From positions 1-11,617 of the forward strand of contig DAHVVW010000026.1 of assembly GCA_027357125.1 (NCBI GenBank): DNA of 11,617 bases. Reading direction: 5' to 3'. A program made the position numbers and the translations under genes. Below the pieces are notes generated by a model. That model was not told the origin of the DNA. It was given only the letters and a program-made list of their open reading frames with translations, and searched no databases. The stretch is from Clostridiales bacterium. GTDB lineage: Bacteria; Bacillota; Desulfitobacteriia; Desulfitobacteriales; Desulfitobacteriaceae. Shown one piece after another: positions 6,371-11,617 of the stretch. Numbering within the stretch: the stretch's first letter is position 1; each line of letters begins with the position of its first letter.

Positions 6371-6726
6371 ACGGAGTTTTCCTCAAACCCCAAGGGCAAA
6401 GCGTCCTTGACCGCCTCCCCAATAATCTTCTGCACATCATTCATTAAGCGTGATATCTGAAATTCAGCCTGCAAATACTCGCGCGAGCGCGGGCTTATGC
6501 TTAAGAGGCTATAGAGCCCTTCTAACTCCTGCTGCTTCTCAAACCCCACTTCCTGTTGCAAAAGCTGAGCCTGTTGAATCTCCCACTGCTTAAGCTGAAA
6601 GTTTTTAACCATTTTGTAATTCGACTCATCAGCACGCACCTTGTCTTTGGCCTCTAAGAATTGGCGGTACTCCTCCGATTCCTGTAAAGCCTGTGCCAGT
6701 TGATGAGCTAAGTCAATAACTGACAA
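6367..6726 (-). CDS. YlbF/YmcA-family helical protein
   Basis: A 119-residue, almost wholly helical and charged protein that fits the YlbF/YmcA (Com_YlbF) family. In Bacillus, YlbF, YmcA and YaaT form a complex that acts on RNase Y and on competence, biofilm and sporulation. Residues 4-25 (LAHQLAQALQESEEYRQF) match the usual family opening; a Gln/Glu-rich helix spans about 40-68, and RLMNDVQKIIGEAV near the C-terminus matches the family's closing helix. The start is TTG at 6724-6726 with GGGGAG about nine nt upstream; no nearer ATG gives a complete domain. The stop overlaps the ccdA ATG. It is the first gene of the ylbF-ccdA-bshA unit. Family assignment is by pattern and length, so the exact paralogue is uncertain. 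Confidence 0.78.
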   Translation of the reverse strand: MSVIDLAHQLAQALQESEEYRQFLEAKDKVRADESNYKMVKNFQLKQWEIQQAQLLQQEVGFEKQQELEGLYSLLSISPRSREYLQAEFQISRLMNDVQKIIGEAVKDALPLGFEENSV

Positions 6727-6782
6727 ATTCCTTCTCTCCCCTTTAATCTATTTCTAGCTATACCTCCCAAGTCGTAAGCTTA

Positions 6783-6811
6783 ATTATACAGAATTTTTAG
6801 GGAAGTGACAA
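6783..6811 (-). promoter_or_regulatory. SigA-like promoter of the ylbF-ccdA-bshA unit
   Basis: On the minus strand TTGTCA (6806-6811, 5/6) is followed after exactly 17 nt by a perfect TATAAT (6783-6788). The -35 box is formed by the Leu-Ser codons at the very end of the 235-residue gene, and its stop codon lies in the spacer. Transcription would start about 50 nt before the TTG start of the ylbF-like gene. Confidence 0.78.
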
Positions 6812-7504
6812 ACTCCCCTCTTCCCAAACCATTTTATGTAGTAGTTCAAAAGATTTAAGACGGCTGAACGCCAGTAAATCATCCCACTGGCTTTTACTAA
6901 TTTCCCACGGGCAATGCACCGCAACTCTGCTCGCAAAACCCAGGGGCCTGCCGCCGAACATCTTCTCCAAACGCCTCTGGGCTAGGCTTACCGGGCCAGG
7001 TGCGTGCGCATTACAGGCAATCGGTTCGAGACAGAGGGCAGGTTGCCCGTCATACCTGACCAAGAGGCTTAACTTGCCTAGAGGAAGCACATCTACCTTC
7101 CGGCGCGAGATTTTCCCGGCAAGCGGTACAGGGTCAGGCCTAACAATCCCCCCCATTTTCAGCCAAAAATCCTCTTCAGCGTCCGAGCTCAGGGCTGTGC
7201 AGAGAGCGACAGCTCCCATCTCGCGGGCAAACCTCAGGGTAAAATAAGCAAATTCCTGTTCCAGAGGTCCGTTTAATGACCAACCTTCCAGCAGAACCAA
7301 CCTTTCCGAAGAGCTTAAAACAATCGCCCCCATATTTTCCTGTTCTCCAATACTTAAGACCTGGTACCCAGGCAAGACTCGCGCTTTCGGTCTTAGTTCC
7401 ACCCCTTTATCGGTCAAAAACGCGGTAAGAGCGTGAGACCAATCATTCAAAGCCTCCTCGCTCCACTCGAAGTTAGGTTTAAGTTCCACTTCCACCCATG
7501 GCAT
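6797..7504 (-). CDS. Unrecognised 235-residue protein
   Basis: A complete gene with ATG start, TAA stop and a good Shine-Dalgarno (AAAGGAG, eight nt before the start). I do not recognise the family. The protein is soluble, without signal peptide or membrane segments. It begins with MPWVEVELKPNF, has a mixed hydrophobic core, and carries ARVLPGYQVLSIGEQ near 42-56. The segment around residues 85-118, ending EEDFWLKMGG, loosely resembles the end of a GNAT acetyltransferase domain, but the acetyl-CoA loop is not evident, so I do not call it one. The C-terminus is rich in Trp and Leu. It has scattered Cys and His (including CNAH and HCPW) but no paired CxxC. It follows the HD-GYP gene after 103 nt, and its 3' end contains the -35 box of the next unit. 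Confidence 0.8.
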   Translation of the reverse strand: MPWVEVELKPNFEWSEEALNDWSHALTAFLTDKGVELRPKARVLPGYQVLSIGEQENMGAIVLSSSERLVLLEGWSLNGPLEQEFAYFTLRFAREMGAVALCTALSSDAEEDFWLKMGGIVRPDPVPLAGKISRRKVDVLPLGKLSLLVRYDGQPALCLEPIACNAHAPGPVSLAQRRLEKMFGGRPLGFASRVAVHCPWEISKSQWDDLLAFSRLKSFELLHKMVWEEGSLSLP

Positions 7505-7561
7505 ATTACCTTCTCCTTTGGTGCAGTAACATCTTAATTTTATATCTAGTCTGCCACCGAG

Positions 7562-7582
7562 GCTGATACAGTATCCATCAGC
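7562..7582. repeat. Inverted repeat in the gap after the HD-GYP-like gene
   Basis: GCTGAT (7562-7567) and ATCAGC (7577-7582) are perfect inverted arms around a 9-nt centre. An overlapping 11-bp palindrome GATAC-A-GTATC spans 7565-7575. There is no following U-run on the minus strand, so an operator or weak hairpin is as likely as a terminator. Confidence 0.4.
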
Positions 7583-7607
7583 GAGCGAAGAAGGATTATG
7601 ATTTAGG

Positions 7608-8282
7608 TTAACCCGCTAAAAACTCTTCCAGCCATTGATCAAGGTTACCACAAGGCTGACCATTCTCTATATAAATACTCTCTAAAAAGGCGAGAATCTC
7701 TCTACCCCAATAAGCATCAAAACGACAGCCCAGGGAATACCCCATCTCCTTAAGTACCCTTTCATGCTCAAAGTGGCTGCGATAACGCCTGTACTCGGAC
7801 ATAGCCACATAAGTGTCAAATACCCTTAACCCTCTGCCCAGCAAAGGGATTTCTGTTCCCGTAAGGCCGTATGGATAACCGCTGCCATCGAAACTTTCGT
7901 GGTGGGCTGCCACTCCCCGGGCAATCCGTTCCCAGAAACGGTTGCCGCTCTTTGCATACAACTCTAGAATCATTCTTTCCGAAAGCAGTGGGTGCTGAAT
8001 CTTTAATGTCCAAAACTTTGTTAAGGTCTCATCATCCATTTGCGCCAACCTGTCTGACGAGAACAGATAATCGCGTGGCCAGGACACTTTTCCGATTTCG
8101 TGCAGAAGTCCGGCAGTAATGCACTCACTCTGCGTTACCCAAGCTTGCTTGAGAAATTTCTGCCCTGCCGGCATTTCTGTAAACTTAGCCAGTAAACAGG
8201 CCACACGCAAGCTGTGATAATAAGTAACATCATCCGTCCAGGCCAGTTGCTGAATTAATTGGCGAATCTCATTCTCATACAT
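7608..8282 (-). CDS. HD-GYP-like phosphohydrolase domain protein (HE variant)
   Basis: A 224-residue stand-alone HD-GYP-type domain, a family whose active members hydrolyse cyclic di-GMP in the cytoplasm. Metal-ligand positions can be followed: H23 (YHSLRV), H61 (LLHEIGK), H97 (QHPLLSE), H127/H128 (AAHHESFDGSGYP, containing the GYP signature at 135-137) and D156 (RVFDTY). The doublet that names the family is HE rather than HD, so residue 62 is Glu in place of the metal-binding Asp; K65 is kept. The helix that usually reads YDAM here reads YVAM. There is no receiver, PAS or membrane domain, so partners would have to supply input. The ATG at 8280-8282 has a purine-rich AGGGGTAGG upstream. It sits 74 nt after the PHP gene. 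It may be a slower enzyme or a nucleotide-binding effector; which is unknown. Confidence 0.85.
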   Translation of the reverse strand: MYENEIRQLIQQLAWTDDVTYYHSLRVACLLAKFTEMPAGQKFLKQAWVTQSECITAGLLHEIGKVSWPRDYLFSSDRLAQMDDETLTKFWTLKIQHPLLSERMILELYAKSGNRFWERIARGVAAHHESFDGSGYPYGLTGTEIPLLGRGLRVFDTYVAMSEYRRYRSHFEHERVLKEMGYSLGCRFDAYWGREILAFLESIYIENGQPCGNLDQWLEEFLAG

Positions 8283-8356
8283 GATACCTACCCCTTTAGC
8301 GAAACCCCTCTGTCCTGATTAGAGTATATCCCCTGGGAATAAAGTAAAAAGTTCTT

Positions 8357-9118
8357 TCATCCTAATAAATATAGCGCCTGCTTCCGCCCCTTAAACCCAA
8401 CAATTTCCTTTACCCCAGCAAGCTTAAGTTCCTCGACCACTTCGTCGAGATCCCTGCCCACAACTTCCGGCCGGTGGGCATCAGAACCTAAAGTGATCGC
8501 AATTCCCCGTCGCTGAATTTCTGCAACCAGGCGTTTTTCCGGATAGAACTCCCCGATCGGTTTATAGCGCCCATTCGTATTTATCTCCAAGGCACAGTCA
8601 TTTTCTTCAACGGCAGTTAAGGCCTCATCAGCCAGCCTTAGCACATCTGTACGCGGACGCACGCCGAAAATCTTGATTAAATCAAAATGTCCAATCGTAG
8701 TGAATAGCTTACTGCGTGCAGCCTGAGCCACCAGAGTAAAATACTCCCGGTAGAGAGTGTCTGCATCCTTGTCCCGGTGAATTTTTTCCTCTCCGGGCAA
8801 ATCGAAGGCCCAGCCTTCGATCTCATGCACAGACCCGATAACAAAATCAAACGGAAACGAGTTTAAGAGTGCCCTGATCTTGCTCTCATCCTGCAGGCGG
8901 TAATCCACTTCCAGTCCGACCCGCACTGCCAACTCCGGGTATTCTGGCGCCACTTCCTTAAATAACTCAAGCCTTAAATCTTCCCAATAAAGATCATGGT
9001 CAGCAAAGCCTATTTCTTTTAATCCCTTGCGCACGGCCTGATCCAGGTAAGCCCTGATATTGTCTTTAGTGGCAGGCCGGTCCCTCTCTCCTATTAAATG
9101 AACGTGAAGATCGAGCAT
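8357..9118 (-). CDS. PHP-domain phosphoesterase, histidinol-phosphatase-like
   Basis: A 253-residue PHP-family metal-dependent phosphoesterase resembling HisK-type histidinol-phosphate phosphatase, the penultimate step of histidine synthesis. All PHP metal motifs are present in order: DLHVH (H5, H7), FADHD (D40, H41), GLEVDY (E70), GSVHE (H98), IGHFD (H144) and GSDAH (D213, H215). The length fits the family, and the protein has no signal peptide. The ATG is preceded by AAAGGAAG at a workable distance. It lies 67 nt after the TldE-like gene and 74 nt before the HD-GYP-like gene, not in a histidine operon. PHP proteins outside his operons can act on other phosphomonoesters, including sugar phosphates and nucleotides, so the substrate is not settled. 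Confidence 0.88.
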   Translation of the reverse strand: MLDLHVHLIGERDRPATKDNIRAYLDQAVRKGLKEIGFADHDLYWEDLRLELFKEVAPEYPELAVRVGLEVDYRLQDESKIRALLNSFPFDFVIGSVHEIEGWAFDLPGEEKIHRDKDADTLYREYFTLVAQAARSKLFTTIGHFDLIKIFGVRPRTDVLRLADEALTAVEENDCALEINTNGRYKPIGEFYPEKRLVAEIQRRGIAITLGSDAHRPEVVGRDLDEVVEELKLAGVKEIVGFKGRKQALYLLG

Positions 9119-9185
9119 CTCTTGTCTTCCTTTCGCAAGTTAGTCTACATGAAAGTAGGTTGTCGGCTGCACAGCACACCAAAGA

Positions 9186-10508
9186 CTACAGCTGGTTTAC
9201 TCCTGTGCGCACCAGCATATAGGGCTGGTCAGCTAGTGGTGAGCGGGCATAACGGCTTTCCGGGCTTGCGAGATCTTTAAAGAAACTCCCTGTCAGCTTT
9301 ACATCTGCCTTGCCTGCTAATCTCCCCTTCTTAATGCGTATGCTCTGGGGCGCACTTAAGGAATAATTTCCGGAGACCGGATCCTGGGTGTGCAGTCCCA
9401 GCACGGACAGTACCAGAACTCCGTCTTCAATATCCTGCAAGACTTCCGGCCATCTTTCTTCCTCTGAAGGTGCCAGGTAAGCCCCCTCTGACCCTTGGGC
9501 CAGCCCGGTAGGCTCTCCACCCCAACGACGCGCATCCTTGAGCCGCAAATAAGGAGAAGTAAGCACACCTGCCGTAACCAATTCAGTGCGCTGAGCGGGA
9601 ATCCCTTCTCCTGTTACCAGGTACGAACCCCAGGCCAAAGGTTTGAGCGGGTCAATAACCAAGGACACCCTGCGGTCGAACACCCGGCGGCCGCCCCTGA
9701 ACTCTTCCCGTCTAAAAGCACTGTGCCCGTCAAGCACGCTTTGCCCATCGAGATTAGGAAGCACAAATTGTTCCAGCATTTCTGCAACTACCGCCGGGGC
9801 AAACACGACCACAGTTCCCGGCCAAGCTGCCTCTGCCTTCAGTGTAAGAGCCTCGTAATACTGATGAGTGCGGGTCCACAAACCTTCCCATTCTTGAGCT
9901 GCGGGCAGCCGCCTTTTGGCATACCCTGCGCTCACTAGCCGGTCAAAGCTGTACCAAAAGGTGTAATAAGACTCCTGATAGGTAATAGCCAAACCGCTTG
10001 AAGTGCGAAGATGCCGATACCCCCAGGCAGCCTGAAAATTCCCCTGAACTTTAGAGTCTGAAGGTTTTTCTTGGATTACATGCTTAACCTGGTCAAAGAG
10101 GATGCTGTCATCCCCCTTCAAAATCTTTTGTACTTTAAGGTCTTCCACTGCCACTAAAGGCAAAGGCTGAGGGTTGGGAATTACTGCTCCATCCGGGTCT
10201 TCATATGAGCCCTGACGCCATTCTTTCAATTTGTCCTGCCAAAAGTTCCCCGCACTTAAAGCATTATGTACTTTGCCGCGGCTACACCTGCCATCATCCC
10301 AGACCAAAAACACTTCCCCGCTCTCTCCCAGGCGATAGCTTGGCGGTGCATAAACACTGCCGGAGACATTGTCCTTTAAGCCCAAAGACACAGCCTCTGA
10401 TTCATGAACCAAAACCCGCCATCCTTGCAGGCGCAGGTCTTTGTCCCAAGGATTGGCAGATGCCTTATGCAAAGTTTCTTCTAACTGTGAGATCAAGTTC
10501 ATACTCAT
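9186..10508 (-). CDS. TldE/PmbA-like subunit of the TldD-TldE metalloprotease
   Basis: A 440-residue member of the TldD/PmbA family in the TldE position: it lacks the HExxxH zinc motif and is encoded directly after the TldD-like gene. In characterised systems TldE joins TldD in a heterodimer that degrades unfolded peptides or trims peptide precursors such as microcin B17. The C-terminal domain is the recognisable part, with VLVLSVLGLHTQDPVSGNYS matching the end of E. coli PmbA (GLLVTSLMGLGVNQVTGDYS). The N-terminal half is much less conserved. The start ATG overlaps the tldD stop by 4 nt (ATGA) and has GGGAGGGG directly upstream; a second Met two codons later is an alternative. The family call is firm on context and C-terminus, less so on the N-terminal half. 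Substrate is unknown. Confidence 0.82.
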   Translation of the reverse strand: MSMNLISQLEETLHKASANPWDKDLRLQGWRVLVHESEAVSLGLKDNVSGSVYAPPSYRLGESGEVFLVWDDGRCSRGKVHNALSAGNFWQDKLKEWRQGSYEDPDGAVIPNPQPLPLVAVEDLKVQKILKGDDSILFDQVKHVIQEKPSDSKVQGNFQAAWGYRHLRTSSGLAITYQESYYTFWYSFDRLVSAGYAKRRLPAAQEWEGLWTRTHQYYEALTLKAEAAWPGTVVVFAPAVVAEMLEQFVLPNLDGQSVLDGHSAFRREEFRGGRRVFDRRVSLVIDPLKPLAWGSYLVTGEGIPAQRTELVTAGVLTSPYLRLKDARRWGGEPTGLAQGSEGAYLAPSEEERWPEVLQDIEDGVLVLSVLGLHTQDPVSGNYSLSAPQSIRIKKGRLAGKADVKLTGSFFKDLASPESRYARSPLADQPYMLVRTGVNQL

Positions 10509-11617
10509 GCCCCTCCCAGGCTTACTTGCTCATCCTGATCAAGCAAGAGATAACGGTGGCTGCCGCCGCTGGAGGGAACAGACTGCCCATTCTTACCGCA
10601 GGTGCCGATCGCTCCGAAACACTCATCCCCGATGCCCGCCCGGATTGCCTGCAGGGCTGAAAGGATTTTACCACTGAAAATAGAAGGCTGGTAGACCTTA
10701 AGCCCCGGGTCAGACAAGTCAATAATCCCGTCACACTGAAAGACAAAATCCCCTGTTTTAGGGTTGACCTGCCCGCCGCGATACCCCAAAAGCACAAGGG
10801 TGTGTTCCTTCAACTCTCCGTGCTGCAGCAGGGAGTTCCGTAAGTTTTGCATCTCTTGGGGCAAACGGGAAGACGGTTCAAGAGGGAGAACCCGTTCGCT
10901 TAAAACCCGGATGTTGCTCATGCGCGGCAGGGGCACATAGTTGTAACTCTCCGCCCTCCCGGCTCCGGAAACCTCCATGCCAGCCCGGCGAGCTGAAAAT
11001 ATGTCCCCTAAGCCTGCTTCGAGAATTCCATCGCGTACAATGTAAACAGTCTTACGCTCAAGCGCGTTAGCTGAATAAGGCTGATAAGCCCAGTCTCCAA
11101 ACAAAGGGCCGTCAATAATATGTACTCCGGGTCTGGCCACCTGCAGCCCTTTTCTCAAACGTCCGTGCTCTCCCAGCACGGATTCACTGATCCCGTCCGC
11201 TTCTACGGCGTGGCCGAAAGCTTCATGGGCCAAACCCTTAGCCAAACCGTAATCAATAACTAATGGATAGTGTCCTGCCGTAAGGCTCGGTGCCCGGCAC
11301 ACTTCGAGCGCAAAATCAGCGCGCTCAGCGGCCTGCTGTTCGAGGGTGCGCTCATTCTTTTCCTGCGCCACGATCCCGGCATCAACTCCGCTGCGGTGCA
11401 CGAGCAGGCTCTGCGAGCGTCCGTTTTCCTGAACTGTACCTTGGTGCATAATCACTGAACGCGAGATTGTAAAAGAAACAAGGCTGCCGTCCGAACGCCC
11501 GATGCACCACAAATCCTGCACCAGGCGCAGGCTCGTCTGCCATGAAGCCTGAGGTCGCGCTTGACGCAGGCTTTCGTGGATAAAGAGCATCTCTGGCTGG
11601 AGTTCCCCGATCTCAGG
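10505..11617 (-). CDS. TldD-like zinc metalloprotease subunit (5' end outside the window)
   Basis: This is the catalytic TldD-type subunit. The reading frame stays open to the window edge, so the N-terminus is missing and the Met near 11590 is probably internal; 370 residues are visible of roughly 450-480 usual. The zinc motif HEAFGHAVEAD (11195-11227) corresponds to HEAVGHGLEGD in E. coli TldD. The third ligand is the Cys of GTCGKNGQS near the C-terminus, equivalent to the GVCGKEGQS Cys of TldD. RAESYNYVPLPRMSN and GGQVNPKTGDFVF are also family blocks. All catalytic features seem intact. The stop overlaps the TldE-like start (ATGA), so the two are translationally coupled. No peptide precursor gene is visible beside it. 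Confidence 0.92.
   Translation of the reverse strand, partial: PEIGELQPEMLFIHESLRQARPQASWQTSLRLVQDLWCIGRSDGSLVSFTISRSVIMHQGTVQENGRSQSLLVHRSGVDAGIVAQEKNERTLEQQAAERADFALEVCRAPSLTAGHYPLVIDYGLAKGLAHEAFGHAVEADGISESVLGEHGRLRKGLQVARPGVHIIDGPLFGDWAYQPYSANALERKTVYIVRDGILEAGLGDIFSARRAGMEVSGAGRAESYNYVPLPRMSNIRVLSERVLPLEPSSRLPQEMQNLRNSLLQHGELKEHTLVLLGYRGGQVNPKTGDFVFQCDGIIDLSDPGLKVYQPSIFSGKILSALQAIRAGIGDECFGAIGTCGKNGQSVPSSGGSHRYLLLDQDEQVSLGGA

Noticed and set aside
5823..6440. 205-codon minus-strand frame overlapping ccdA and the ylbF-like gene
   Set aside because: It runs in another frame of ccdA, has a composition rich in Arg, Cys and Phe, and lacks an RBS, whereas ccdA shows clear family motifs.
9495..9938. 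147-codon plus-strand frame opposite the TldE-like gene
   Set aside because: Low-complexity Ser/Pro/Arg-rich shadow of a gene whose C-terminus and coupling to tldD are convincing.

Overview
The window looks like chromosomal DNA of a Gram-positive, probably anaerobic and motile bacterium, most likely a Clostridia member of the Peptococcaceae type (inference). Supporting signs are purine-rich Shine-Dalgarno sites (GGAGG, AAAGGAG), GTG and TTG starts, SigA-like promoters, a clostridial-type 2[4Fe-4S] ferredoxin, a PerR-type Fur regulator, and the Firmicutes families YlbF and BshA. I see no mobile element, CRISPR array, tRNA or rRNA, so this reads as a core chromosomal segment. Almost everything is on the minus strand; only the truncated chemoreceptor at the left edge is on the plus strand.

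Layout in coordinate order. 1-876: 3' part of a methyl-accepting chemotaxis protein, converging on perR across a hairpin at 892-925. 948-1382: perR, with its own promoter and an AT-rich candidate PerR operator. 1597-1767: a 56-residue ferredoxin too short for ordinary ORF cut-offs, with a good promoter and a textbook terminator. 1924-2079: a 51-residue protein with two CxxC pairs, GTG start and a very good RBS. 2216-4448: a translationally coupled pair, MoxR-type AAA+ ATPase followed by a CoxE-like von Willebrand A protein with intact MIDAS. 4512-6726: ylbF - ccdA - bshA, transcribed from a TTGTCA-17-TATAAT promoter in the 3' end of the preceding gene. 6797-9118: an unrecognised 235-residue protein, an HD-GYP-like protein with HE in place of HD, and a PHP-family phosphoesterase. 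9186-11617: a TldE-like / TldD-like pair with a 4-nt overlap; the TldD gene runs off the right edge.

Functionally, the left half has a redox theme: a peroxide-sensing repressor, a low-potential electron carrier, a thiol electron transporter (CcdA) and the first enzyme of bacillithiol synthesis (BshA). The MoxR/VWA pair is a chaperone-like module whose client is not evident. The TldD/TldE pair is a metalloprotease whose substrate is likewise not evident. The least explained items are the 51-residue CxxC protein, the 235-residue orphan, the HE variant of the HD-GYP domain, and repeat structures upstream of perR and the ferredoxin gene.
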